NCBI RefSeq assembly: GCF_900103605.1
Contig: NZ_FNHY01000002.1
Span: forward strand, 372,001 to 436,000
DNA length: 64,000 nt
Reading direction: 5' to 3'
Source of the DNA: Psychrobacillus sp. OK028
GTDB taxonomy: Bacteria; Bacillota; Bacilli; Bacillales_A; Planococcaceae
Part shown: positions 54,728 to 63,529 of the stretch, in pieces
Numbering within the stretch: position 1 is the stretch's first letter
Layout of the letters: every line of letters starts with the position of its first letter
Notes under the pieces: model-generated
Seen by the model: the letters and a program-made list of their open reading frames with translations, nothing else
What the model was told of the DNA's origin: nothing
Database searches by the model: none
Made by a program: the position numbers and the translations under genes

Positions 54728-55156
54728 TTATAAGTTATTCCTGATAATTCGTGTCCGAGGATAATTCAATTTATCTACCACATATACTAAAACAATACCA
54801 AATGAATATCGAACTAAGTCTATGAAAAGATAGCCTTTACCAAGAATTAGACCACCGAATAATGTGCCACGCAGAGTATTTATCCAGTCGGCTTGATAGA
54901 GCTGACTAAATTCAATAAGGAAACAAAAAACTATGCTGAGAATAAACGCCGTATGCAGACTTTTGTGCAGGAATACCAATCGAAAAAGAAAATAGATCAT
55001 CATTGCCCAAAGTATATCACCGGCATGTATCACTATAAAATGAGGTAAAGCATCAAAAGATCTACTAGCCAAACCAAAAGCTATAGAGATGAGTATGGCA
55101 ATTAGGTAGTAGATTCTTTTACGTTTAATAATTAAATCCGATTGAATTTTCATCAT
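54728..55156 (-). CDS. DUF2809 membrane protein
   Basis: A 142-residue membrane protein with about four helices. GLASRSFDALPHFIVIHAGDILWAMMIYF and EFSQLYQADWINTLRGTLFGGLILGKGYLFIDLVRY match DUF2809. The role is unknown. It overlaps the end of the AAA+ ATPase gene by 32 bp on the same strand, so coupling is likely if that gene is expressed. Confidence 0.82.
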   Translation of the reverse strand: MMKIQSDLIIKRKRIYYLIAILISIAFGLASRSFDALPHFIVIHAGDILWAMMIYFLFRLVFLHKSLHTAFILSIVFCFLIEFSQLYQADWINTLRGTLFGGLILGKGYLFIDLVRYSFGIVLVYVVDKLNYPRTRIIRNNL

Positions 55157-56399
55157 CTTCCCACTTGTTTTTGTTCGTCCGGCTATTTTGCTTCGTTAAT
55201 TCTTCGATTCGCTTCTCATAATCTAACTTCCCATCATAGTGCCAGTTTAGTGCAACGGACATATATAACTCATTTAATTGAGACATAGAAAGTCCTTTAG
55301 AAAGCTTGGCCATTTCTTTTACTTGATCATCCGAGAAAATTCCTTTGATATCTAGTTTACGTAAATAGTCCTGTCGCACAGTTACGGTTGGAGAAGGAAT
55401 TTCATAAGCACGATCAAATCGACCAGCTCGATTTATAAGCGCAGGATCGATTTTTTGAGGGTAGTTTGTAGTTCCTATGATAAATAGTCCCTCTCTCGAT
55501 TGAGCACCGTCCAGGGTGTTTAAAAACACCGAGCGAGTATATTCTGGCATAGAGTCTATATCTTCTATAACTAATATAGCAGGTGCTAGCCTCGTAACTA
55601 TACCAAATACCTCTTGAATGGAATGACTACCAGTAAACTCTGTAATTTGCCAATAGACAACCGGCGCTTTAGTTGAGCCCGTTATGGATTTTACTAATGT
55701 AGTCTTCCCGTTGCCTGGGGCACCATATAGCAGGATTCCACGTTTATACGGAAGTCCATAATCTCTGAAAAAATGTCCATCCTTTTAAAAAAACTCATCA
55801 ATGGAGCGGAAAATATCCTGTTTAATACTTTCTGCTAACAGGACATCCTCTCTGCTAACAACTGCTTGTTCTCCGTAGTTTCGACGCTGGACTCCACTTT
55901 CCGTATCTACAAGATAAGTAACTGACTGCATTAACAATTGGCGAAGCTTTTCGTTAATTTCTTGCAAGAAATTTAATGCGTTTTCTACAGAAGTTGAAAA
56001 GAAATGATATTCTGGCCATGTATTACCGGCGGAATAGTTGAATGCTAGTGTTAAGGCCACATTGTATTGTGGGAAAAAAATAAGGTTATTTTCAAAGGTT
56101 TCCACAACCTCTAATTTGTTTTCGAATGACAATTGGGACTTGCTGGCAACCTTGCCCTGGGATTTCGTTTCGAAAATGGAACATAATACTTCATAGTCTA
56201 GTAAGTCTTTTTCCATCATTTCCAGCAGATTGGCGTCAAGTTGAAGTGTGGACTCACCAATATCGATCGATTGCCAATTTTCGTTTGTAAGATCGTTCAA
56301 AAAAGAAATGATTCGCCTAGAAAGAATAGCGAAATCTTCATAATGCGGGTGAGACTTTCTAAAGTCTTCTTGATGGGAAAATAATATTTGTTTTTGCAT
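55125..56399 (-). pseudogene. AAA+ ATPase gene split by an in-frame stop codon
   Basis: The minus-strand frame from 56399 to 55125 (425 codons) is one reading frame broken by a single TAA at 55787-55785. The first part (204 residues) is a helical N-terminal domain ending FRSIDEFF. Directly after the stop the frame continues KDGHFFRDYGLPYKRGILLYGAPGNGKT (Walker A), ILVIEDID (Walker B), IIGTTNYPQKIDPALINRAGRFD (sensor/arginine finger region). This is an AAA-family ATPase of the BCS1/FtsH-like type. One base change (AAA to TAA, Lys to stop) explains the break. It may be a pseudogene, an error or a readthrough gene. Confidence 0.82.
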
Positions 56400-56427
56400 C
56401 TTATCCCTCCAAAATGTATGAATGAAA

Positions 56428-56459
56428 GAAAAAAGGTTCCTCTAATTAGAAGAACCTTA
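56428..56459 (-). terminator. Terminator after the rhodanese gene
   Basis: On the minus strand AAGGTTC-loop-GAACCTT is followed by six Ts, just after the rhodanese stop. Confidence 0.8.
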
Positions 56460-56463
56460 TGTA

Positions 56464-56847
56464 TTACTTAGATTTAACTTTACCAGTCCAAGTTTTAAAG
56501 CCACCTTGAAGCTGATGCAGTTGTGTATATCCTTTTTTCTTTAAAAACATCGCAGCACGGGAACTTCTTGCGCCACTTTGGCAATACAAATAGACAGGTT
56601 TGTCTGGACGAATTTCTTTGAAGCGTTGGCGCAGTTGTGAGGAAGGTATATTTCTTGCTCCCAAAATATGTCCGCCTTCAAATTCTTTCGGTTCACGAAC
56701 ATCGATCAGCTGTGCTTTACGATAGCCTTCGATAAATTGTTCTTGTGAGAGATTAGTAACAGTCTTCTTTAAACGGTATGCCGATATTCCAGCATAGACT
56801 AAAAGTACAACGAGTAGAGCGATAACAAAATACAATAATTCTAACAC
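56464..56847 (-). CDS. Membrane-anchored rhodanese-like protein (YqhL-like)
   Basis: A 127-residue protein with one N-terminal helix (about 2-20) and a single rhodanese domain (about 35-125). The active-site loop is YCQSGARSSRAA (Cys about 90). The words LIDVREPKEFEGGHILGARNIPSSQL are typical. It may transfer sulfur at the cytoplasmic face. The position beside lipM matches B. subtilis yqhL-yqhM, but on the opposite strand. Confidence 0.9.
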   Translation of the reverse strand: MLELLYFVIALLVVLLVYAGISAYRLKKTVTNLSQEQFIEGYRKAQLIDVREPKEFEGGHILGARNIPSSQLRQRFKEIRPDKPVYLYCQSGARSSRAAMFLKKKGYTQLHQLQGGFKTWTGKVKSK

Positions 56848-56949
56848 GGTCTTTCCCCTTTCTATGTTTCCATATTCATTATAAAAGAATTGCTAGATAC
56901 AATTCAATCTATTTGATAAAATGAAACTCGTTGTGAAGGGAGAGATTCG

Positions 56950-57786
56950 ATGGAAAAAGCAAAATGGTACTTCATAAATTCTGGACCCTGTACCCCATCC
57001 TTTAATATGGCGATGGATGAGGCACTACTAGACTGGCATAGTGAGGGTCATATTCCACCTGTGATTAGATTTTACGAATGGAATCCAGCTACATTATCTA
57101 TTGGTTATTTTCAATCCGTGGAAAAAGAAATTGATATGGAAGCTGTAAAAAGTTTAGGTCTTGGCTTTGTGCGACGTCCTACAGGAGGAAGAGGGGTACT
57201 TCACGAACACGAACTCACATACAGTGTGATCGTTACAGAAAGCTATCCGAGCATGCCAGCAACCGTAACAGAGGCTTATCGTGTGATTAGTGAGGGATTA
57301 CTGTTAGGTTTTCAAAACCTTGGTTTAGATGCTTATTTTTCTGTGCCGAATACGGACGAACAAAAAGAAAATTTAAAAAAACCAAAGTCAGCAGTTTGTT
57401 TCGATACACCGAGCTGGTATGAACTAGTAGTAGAAGGAAAAAAAGTTGCTGGCAGTGCCCAAACAAGACAAAAAGGTGTTATTCTCCAACATGGTGCAAT
57501 TTTACTCGACTTAGATGAAGATAAATTAATCCAGACGTTTAAATTTTCTTCTGAAGAGGTAAGGGAAAGAGTGAAAAGAAGCCTATCTCAAAAAGCTGTT
57601 GCGATTAACAAAATAATATCAAAACCAATTTCGATAGAAGAATGTAAAACTGCGTTTAAAAAAGGTTTTGCAGATGCATTGGAGATCGAATTAGTAGAAT
57701 ATAAACTCACAAAACAACAACTAGATTACATAAAAGAACTAGAATCGACACGATATGCCAATGATGAATGGAATTTTAAAAAATAA
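56950..57786 (+). CDS. lipM: Octanoyl-[GcvH]:protein N-octanoyltransferase / LipM
   Basis: A 278-residue LipM-type octanoyltransferase, which moves octanoate from ACP to GcvH, the first step of lipoate synthesis in Bacillus. Family words are [60 protein letters not shown]. The Cys in SAVCFD (about 150) is the expected catalytic residue of LipM. The gcv operon nearby needs this product. GAAGGGAGAG precedes the start. Confidence 0.92.
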   Translation: MEKAKWYFINSGPCTPSFNMAMDEALLDWHSEGHIPPVIRFYEWNPATLSIGYFQSVEKEIDMEAVKSLGLGFVRRPTGGRGVLHEHELTYSVIVTESYPSMPATVTEAYRVISEGLLLGFQNLGLDAYFSVPNTDEQKENLKKPKSAVCFDTPSWYELVVEGKKVAGSAQTRQKGVILQHGAILLDLDEDKLIQTFKFSSEEVRERVKRSLSQKAVAINKIISKPISIEECKTAFKKGFADALEIELVEYKLTKQQLDYIKELESTRYANDEWNFKK

Positions 57787-57867
57787 AAGTAATTAGGTCT
57801 GATAGTAAAAATGAAAACTAGGAATTAGTACTTATCTTAATTAATCTTAACTAGTTTCTCTTTACTC

Positions 57868-57883
57868 TCCTACATGTTGTGTC
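57868..57883 (+). promoter_or_regulatory. NrdR-box-like site 1
   Basis: The sequence CTACATGTTGTGTC partly fits the NrdR box (ACACTATATATAGTGT) and is separated from the next box by 32 bp, about three helical turns. Confidence 0.5.
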
Positions 57884-57898
57884 GTATTATTAATAAAA

Positions 57899-57915
57899 CC
57901 ACTATATATTGTGTC
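57899..57915 (+). promoter_or_regulatory. NrdR-box-like site 2
   Basis: CCACTATATATTGTGTC matches the NrdR operator closely and lies 30 bp before the ribonucleotide reductase start. Confidence 0.65.
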
Positions 57916-57946
57916 AATCACAATGTATAGAAAGGAGGAAGAGTTA

Positions 57947-60508
57947 ATGGTAATTACTAAAAACGAAAGCAAACTTACTTTAAATGTAGAAGCATTAAAC
58001 GAAGATATCCAATTATACCCTCAGGTTCACCCTATCACAGAAGATATGACACTCACACATAAAGGTGTGTCGAGACTTGTCATGATTGATCGCTATTCCT
58101 TTAAGGATACAGAAAAGAAAACGTTAAAAGCAGGAGATTTTGTCGTTTTAACAGTGAAAGAAGATCCTAAGTTTCCAGCACGAGGTCTAGGCTATATCGT
58201 TTCTATAGACGAAAAAGCAAAAACGGCTGAGGTGCAGATTGAGGAAGATTACCGAACTGCGATTGAGGATGCTACTAAAATTGAGTCTGGTATTATTACT
58301 CGTCCCTTGAGCGTTATTGAAAAACCGTTGGAAGTTTTTTACGAGCAAATTGCTAAAAGAAATGCAACTGGTCTTGCATCTGTAGAAAAAACAGAGGAAA
58401 AGCGTCAGGAATGGTTCGAGAAATTCTATCAACAGTTAGTTTCTTTGAAATTCATCCCTGCTGGACGAGTTCTATACGGAGCTGGCACTGGCACAGATGT
58501 AACATATTTTAACTGTTATGTTATGCCCTTCGTGGCGGATTCTCGTGAGGGGATCAGTGATCACCGCAAGCAAGTAATGGAAATTATGAGTCGCGGTGGT
58601 GGAGTAGGTACAAACGGCTCTACACTGAGACCAAGAAATACGTTGGCTCGTGGAGTGAACGGAAAATCATCAGGTTCAGTTTCATGGTTAGATGACATAG
58701 CTAAACTGACTCATCTTGTCGAACAAGGTGGATCACGTCGTGGAGCACAAATGATTATGCTAGCAGATTGGCATCCGGATATTGCGGAATTTATCATTTC
58801 GAAAATGCAAAATCCACGTATTTTACGTTTCTTAATCGAAAATACGAATGATGAAACGATAAAACAACTTGCCAAGGACAAGCTTAAATTTAAACCTCTT
58901 ACTGTCCAGGAAGAAGCTATGTATCAAGGAATTATTAACTACAAAATGATTCCGGGTCTAGGTGGCTTTAGTAATGAGATAATCCGTGACGCAGAAACTA
59001 AATTACGCGATGGCGGAACATATTCAGTGCATAACTCGGAGTTTTTAACAGGTGCAAATATTTCTGTAACACTTACTGATGACTTTATGAAAGCAGTAGA
59101 GGAAGACGGCGACTTTGAATTGCGTTTCCCTGCAACTGAAGACTATTCCCCGGAAGAAATGAACTTCTACAATGAAAATTGGCATAAAATTGGCGACGTT
59201 CGCGAGTGGGAAAGAATGGGCTATGCAGTTCGTACCTATCGCACAGTAAAAGCGAAAGAGCTTTGGAACTTGATTAATATTTGTGCAACTTATTCAGCAG
59301 AGCCAGGAGTTTTCTTCATCGATAATGCAAATGAAAAAACGAATGCAACAGCATACGGTCAAAAAGTGGTTGCAACGAATCCTTGTGGTGAACAACCGCT
59401 TGCTCCTTACTCTGTATGTAACCTAGCTGCTGTCAATTTAGCACAATTTGCAAATAAAGAAACAAAAACAGTAGATTATGAAGCGCTGAAAGAAACAGTT
59501 CGTGTTGGTGTGCGTATGCAGGATAACGTAATCGACGCAACTCCTTATTTCTTAGAAGAAAATAAAGTACAAGCACTTGGGGAAAGACGTGTAGGCTTAG
59601 GTGTAATGGGTCTTGCGGATTTGCTAATCTATTGTGAAAAAGAATATGGTTCAGAAGAAGGCAATCTTCTAGTGGACGAAATCTTTAAAACAATTGCTAT
59701 CGCTGCATACGAAACTTCAGCAAATCTTGCTGTAGAGCGTGGAAGCTTCCCGTTCTTAATTGGTGGCACAGAAGAAGAAACGAAACAGTTGCGCAAAGCA
59801 TTTACGGAAACCGGCTTTATGGAATCTATGCCAGAAGAAATTAGAAACACTATTTTGGAAAATGGTATTCGAAATTCTCATTTATTAACTGTTGCACCTA
59901 CAGGATCTACTGGAACAATGGTGGGCGTTTCAACCGGACTAGAACCGTATTATTCATTCACTTATTACAGAAGTGGTCGTTTAGGTAAATTCATTGAAGT
60001 AAAGGCAGATATAGTTCAAGAATATTTGGGTCGTAATGAAACAGCTGAAGAAGAAAACCTTCCAAATTGGTTCGTTACTGCGATGGAGCTTGCTCCAGAA
60101 GCGCATGCAGATGTGCAATGTATCATTCAACGTTGGATTGACAGTTCTATTTCTAAAACGGTTAACGCACCACGTGGTTATACGGTAGAGCAGGTCGAAG
60201 GTGTTTACGAACGTTTATATCGTGGTGGAGCTAAGGGTGGTACTGTGTATGTCGATGGAAGTCGTGACTCGCAAGTCTTAACGCTAAAAGCAGAGGAAAA
60301 TACATTAGAGGATCATCCAAAAGAAGAAAGAGTAGAAAAAAGGCATGTCGTTTTAATAGACACCATTCAAGATTTACGTTCAACTAATGTAACAATTGGT
60401 TCAGAGGTTGGAAACACATGTCCCGTTTGTCGTAAAGGTACTGTAGAAGAAATGGGTGGATGTAACACATGCACCAACTGTAATGCCCAACTAAAATGTG
60501 GGTTGTAA
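57947..60508 (+). CDS. nrdJ: Adenosylcobalamin-dependent (class II) ribonucleoside-diphosphate reductase
   Basis: An 853-residue class II ribonucleotide reductase, which uses vitamin B12 to make deoxyribonucleotides. An N-terminal about 100-residue part has no recognised domain; the catalytic barrel begins near FIPAGRVLYGAGT. FNCYVMP (Cys190) is one of the redox Cys pair; NPCGEQPL (Asn478, Cys480, Glu482) is the radical site. The C-terminal CPVCRKG...CNTCTNC is a zinc-finger-like/redox tail. ATG 57947 follows AAAGGAGGAAGAG. NrdR boxes lie upstream. Confidence 0.93.
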   Translation: MVITKNESKLTLNVEALNEDIQLYPQVHPITEDMTLTHKGVSRLVMIDRYSFKDTEKKTLKAGDFVVLTVKEDPKFPARGLGYIVSIDEKAKTAEVQIEEDYRTAIEDATKIESGIITRPLSVIEKPLEVFYEQIAKRNATGLASVEKTEEKRQEWFEKFYQQLVSLKFIPAGRVLYGAGTGTDVTYFNCYVMPFVADSREGISDHRKQVMEIMSRGGGVGTNGSTLRPRNTLARGVNGKSSGSVSWLDDIAKLTHLVEQGGSRRGAQMIMLADWHPDIAEFIISKMQNPRILRFLIENTNDETIKQLAKDKLKFKPLTVQEEAMYQGIINYKMIPGLGGFSNEIIRDAETKLRDGGTYSVHNSEFLTGANISVTLTDDFMKAVEEDGDFELRFPATEDYSPEEMNFYNENWHKIGDVREWERMGYAVRTYRTVKAKELWNLINICATYSAEPGVFFIDNANEKTNATAYGQKVVATNPCGEQPLAPYSVCNLAAVNLAQFANKETKTVDYEALKETVRVGVRMQDNVIDATPYFLEENKVQALGERRVGLGVMGLADLLIYCEKEYGSEEGNLLVDEIFKTIAIAAYETSANLAVERGSFPFLIGGTEEETKQLRKAFTETGFMESMPEEIRNTILENGIRNSHLLTVAPTGSTGTMVGVSTGLEPYYSFTYYRSGRLGKFIEVKADIVQEYLGRNETAEEENLPNWFVTAMELAPEAHADVQCIIQRWIDSSISKTVNAPRGYTVEQVEGVYERLYRGGAKGGTVYVDGSRDSQVLTLKAEENTLEDHPKEERVEKRHVVLIDTIQDLRSTNVTIGSEVGNTCPVCRKGTVEEMGGCNTCTNCNAQLKCGL

Positions 60509-60559
60509 TCTTTTAATATTAAAAACTTATGTGGCTGTGAAATAAAGTTCAACTGTTTT

Positions 60560-60593
60560 CCCCTTTGGATATTTTTATCTAAAGGGGTTTTTT
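60560..60593 (+). terminator. Terminator after nrdJ
   Basis: CCCCTTT-loop-AAAGGGG with six Ts, 50 bp after the nrdJ stop. Confidence 0.88.
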
Positions 60594-60748
60594 AGGTCCA
60601 AAAGAACATCTAGAACGAAAAAGTGGAAAGTGTATTAAAATATGAACGCATAATTTTTTCGTTTATTCGTCAATACTGTTAATACTCGTTCACTTCTTCC
60701 TGTTATTAAAATAGTCCACAAAAATAATTATTGTCATTTAAAATGAAC

Positions 60749-60760
60749 GATAATAATCAT
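60749..60760 (+). promoter_or_regulatory. Metal-regulator-like site upstream of cation efflux gene
   Basis: GATAATAATCAT in a longer AT-rich palindrome (60724-60775) resembles one half of a Fur/Zur/MntR box. It lies 115 bp before the cation diffusion facilitator gene. A weak call. The rest of 60594-60874 shows nothing else clear. Confidence 0.3.
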
Positions 60761-60874
60761 AATGTTATATTTTAATTAATTTTGATTAAAATTCTCGTTT
60801 AAAATTATATTTTCTCAATTAGATGGGCGCCAACGTTGTTTAAGCTTATGATTAACTCAGAAATGGAGGCATAT

Positions 60875-61810
60875 ATGAAAAGCTATGATTATCACCACCT
60901 AAAACACGCTAAAGAACAGCATAAATCCAAAAAAACATTATGGATAACTTTAATACTCACTTTGTTTTTTACGATTGTCGAAATTGTTGGTGGGTTATTA
61001 TCAAATTCGTTGGCTCTATTATCGGATTCTGCCCACATGATGTCTGATGTTCTTGCCTTAGGATTAAGTATGTTAGCTATTTACTTAGCTACAAAGAATT
61101 CGAATAATAAATATACGTTCGGCTACCTTCGTTTTGAAATTTTAGCTTCATTTTTAAACGGACTTGCATTGGCAGTTATTGCAATAGGGATATTTATTGA
61201 AGGGATTAAACGAATCATCAATCCTCAAGAAGTAAATCTACCATTAATGTTGACAATCGCCTCCGTTGGCTTAATGGTCAATATTATTTTGACCATTGTC
61301 TTAAGTCGAAGTATGAAGGAAGAGAATAATCTAAATATTAAAAGTGCACTATGGCACTTTATAGGGGACTTATTGAACTCTGTCGGAGTTATTGTTTCAG
61401 CCATCTTGATCTATTTTACAAGTTTCACAATAATTGACCCTTTAATCAGTATGGTCATTGGAGCTGTTATTTTTATTGGTGGTGCGAAAATTATTCGTGA
61501 ATCCTATCTTATCTTGATGGAATCTGTTCCAGAAAAGTTTGACCTCGATTTGATTCGTCGGGATATTCAATCAATCGAAGGCGTGGAGGATGTACATGAA
61601 CTACATCTATGGACAGTTACAACAGACCATTTCTCTATAACAGCACATGTATTCATAAGTAAAGTCAGTCAGCCTTTTGAAACCGTTTCGGCTATCACCA
61701 AAATGTTAATTGAAAAATATGGTCTGGAACACTCAACAATTCAAATTGAAAATCCAACTATTAATGAACATGGACAATATGGACGAGACTTTCTTGAGGG
61801 GCAGACTTAA
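60875..61810 (+). CDS. Cation diffusion facilitator family transporter
   Basis: A 311-residue CDF-type metal-proton antiporter (CzcD-like), probably exporting zinc or cobalt. Six membrane segments are visible; metal sites are LLSDSAHMMSDVLAL (HxxxD) in helix 2 and FIGDLLNSVGV in helix 5. The cytoplasmic C-terminal domain (about 210-300) has DVHELHLWTV. A His-rich start HHLKHAKEQHK may bind metal. ATG 60875 follows AATGGAGG; an upstream TTG (60836) is not needed. Confidence 0.92.
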   Translation: MKSYDYHHLKHAKEQHKSKKTLWITLILTLFFTIVEIVGGLLSNSLALLSDSAHMMSDVLALGLSMLAIYLATKNSNNKYTFGYLRFEILASFLNGLALAVIAIGIFIEGIKRIINPQEVNLPLMLTIASVGLMVNIILTIVLSRSMKEENNLNIKSALWHFIGDLLNSVGVIVSAILIYFTSFTIIDPLISMVIGAVIFIGGAKIIRESYLILMESVPEKFDLDLIRRDIQSIEGVEDVHELHLWTVTTDHFSITAHVFISKVSQPFETVSAITKMLIEKYGLEHSTIQIENPTINEHGQYGRDFLEGQT

Positions 61811-61850
61811 AAAAGCAACGGTAGAAAGCAATAAACTTTATTTCAAACCA

Positions 61851-61892
61851 AAAGTACAAGCTGATAAGTCTTTATCACTTGTGCTTTAATTT
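61851..61892 (+). terminator. Terminator after the cation efflux gene
   Basis: AAAGTACAAG-CTGATAA and TTTATCA-CTTGTGCTTT pair over most of the length, followed by T-rich sequence. Confidence 0.75.
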
Positions 61893-61956
61893 TGTTCTTC
61901 CAGGTTTAATAACTCGTTTTTTCGCTAAAACTATGGGAAAACAAAAGGAGATTAAC

Positions 61957-62379
61957 ATGAAAGGATTATCGATTAGTACAAGTCTCGTTGCAGCACTGGG
62001 AACGACCATACTATTTAAATTTCTGGATTTTTTCCATTTTATAAGATGGAATCCAATAGGATATACGAAAAACTTTACGGTATTAAAAGGGAGCAGCGTT
62101 TATATAAAATGGATAATTTTGTTTTTAATCATTTGGGGGATTTGCTTTCTCCTTTATTATGTCTGTCTATTGTTTGCGAAAATTCCAGTGTCCATCACGA
62201 GTATTGCTTTAGGGCTCTTAATCGCGTTCACACTTGAATGGATTATTTTAGATGCGAATTCGATTGAGAAAACGATCAAGAAATTATCGATACCTTTTAT
62301 ATGTATTGTCATTATTGCCGTTCGCTTTGTCATGGAATCCGCTATTTTTCACTCAAAAGAGAACCCTTTAGAAAAATGA
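61957..62379 (+). CDS. YqhR-like membrane protein
   Basis: A 140-residue hydrophobic protein with about four membrane segments (SLVAALGTTILFKFLDF, IILFLIIWGICFLLYYV, ITSIALGLLIAFTLEWIIL, ICIVIIAVRFVMESA). RWNPIGYTK is a family-like loop. Position before the M24 peptidase fits YqhR, a conserved Bacillus membrane protein of unknown role. ATG 61957 is supported by AAAAGGAGATTAAC; the frame extends upstream to 61879 and that extension overlaps the previous terminator. Confidence 0.7.
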   Translation: MKGLSISTSLVAALGTTILFKFLDFFHFIRWNPIGYTKNFTVLKGSSVYIKWIILFLIIWGICFLLYYVCLLFAKIPVSITSIALGLLIAFTLEWIILDANSIEKTIKKLSIPFICIVIIAVRFVMESAIFHSKENPLEK

Positions 62380-62452
62380 AAAATTTACCGACCTCGTTTA
62401 CTATGATAAAATAGTCAAAGATGTTATTTTGAAAATGAGATGAGGGGTAAAA

Positions 62453-63514
62453 TTGAAACTAGGTAAATTACGTGCAGCACTTGAAGAAAACGGAGTTGAT
62501 GCTCTGTTAATAACGAATGGTCATAACCGCCGATACATGACGGGCTTTACCGGAACAGCTGGTGTTGCAATCATTACTAAAACGGATGCTGTATTTATCA
62601 CGGATTTCCGTTATACGGAGCAAGCAGCAAGTGAAATTAAAGACTTCCGCATTGTGCAGCATACGAAAACGATGATGGAAGAAATAGCTACTCAAATTAC
62701 AGATATGGGAATTAACTCATTAGGATTTGAAAAAAACGATGTGACATACAGCGATTTTGAACTATACAAACAAGCTATACAAGCAGATTTAGTGCCACTT
62801 TCAGGTCTTGTTGAAAAAATACGCTTGATAAAGACCGATGAAGAGATTAGTATAATAAAGGCAGCTTGTCGTATTGCAGATGAAGCATTTGAGCATATCG
62901 TTAACTACATAAAACCAGGTATGACAGAGCTTGAAGTATCCAATGAACTAGAATTTTTTATGCGCAAAAAAGGGGCGACTTCCTCGTCGTTTGATACAAT
63001 TGTAGCATCTGGAACTCGTTCAGCACTTCCACATGGTGTTGCTACAGACAAGGTTATTGAAGAGGGAGATTTTGTTACATTAGATTTCGGTGCATTATAT
63101 AACGGATATATTTCTGATACAACTCGCACGTTGGCAGTTGGTGAACCAAGTGATCAATTAAAGGAAATTTATCAAGTAGTTCTAGACTCACAACTATTAG
63201 CTTTAGAAAAAGTTAAACCTGGCATGACCGGGAAAGAAGCAGACGCTATTGCAAGGGACTATATTGCTTCCAAAGGTTATGGAGAAGCATTTGGTCATTC
63301 TTTGGGTCATGGAATTGGACTAGAAGTACATGAAGGTCCTGGACTATCCTTCCGTTCAGATATCGTTTTAGAGCCTGGTATGGTTATTACGATAGAACCT
63401 GGAATATACTTGCCGAATATTGGTGGAGTACGGATCGAAGATGACGCACTAGTTACAGAAAATGGTTTAGAAAAGTTAACACATTCAACAAAAGAATTAC
63501 TAATTTTATCTTAA
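62453..63514 (+). CDS. M24-family Xaa-Pro peptidase (YqhT-like)
   Basis: A 353-residue metallopeptidase of the Xaa-Pro dipeptidase/aminopeptidase P family. An N-terminal creatinase-like domain (about 1-125) is followed by the pita-bread catalytic domain. Metal ligands: DFGALYNGYISDTTR (two Asp), GHSLGHGIGLEVHE (His), TIEPGIYL (Glu) and VRIEDDALVTENG (Glu). It may free Pro-containing peptides. TTG 62453 is used, after GAGGGGTAAAA. It lies 15 bp upstream of efp, as in B. subtilis yqhT-efp. Confidence 0.93.
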   Translation: MKLGKLRAALEENGVDALLITNGHNRRYMTGFTGTAGVAIITKTDAVFITDFRYTEQAASEIKDFRIVQHTKTMMEEIATQITDMGINSLGFEKNDVTYSDFELYKQAIQADLVPLSGLVEKIRLIKTDEEISIIKAACRIADEAFEHIVNYIKPGMTELEVSNELEFFMRKKGATSSSFDTIVASGTRSALPHGVATDKVIEEGDFVTLDFGALYNGYISDTTRTLAVGEPSDQLKEIYQVVLDSQLLALEKVKPGMTGKEADAIARDYIASKGYGEAFGHSLGHGIGLEVHEGPGLSFRSDIVLEPGMVITIEPGIYLPNIGGVRIEDDALVTENGLEKLTHSTKELLILS

Positions 63515-63529
63515 TTTGGAGGAAAAATA

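Noticed and set aside
61879-61956. In-frame upstream extension of the YqhR-like gene (VLPGLITRFFAK)
   Set aside because: It overlaps the preceding terminator, and ATG 61957 has a strong ribosome binding site. It may be a gene remnant, but that cannot be shown.
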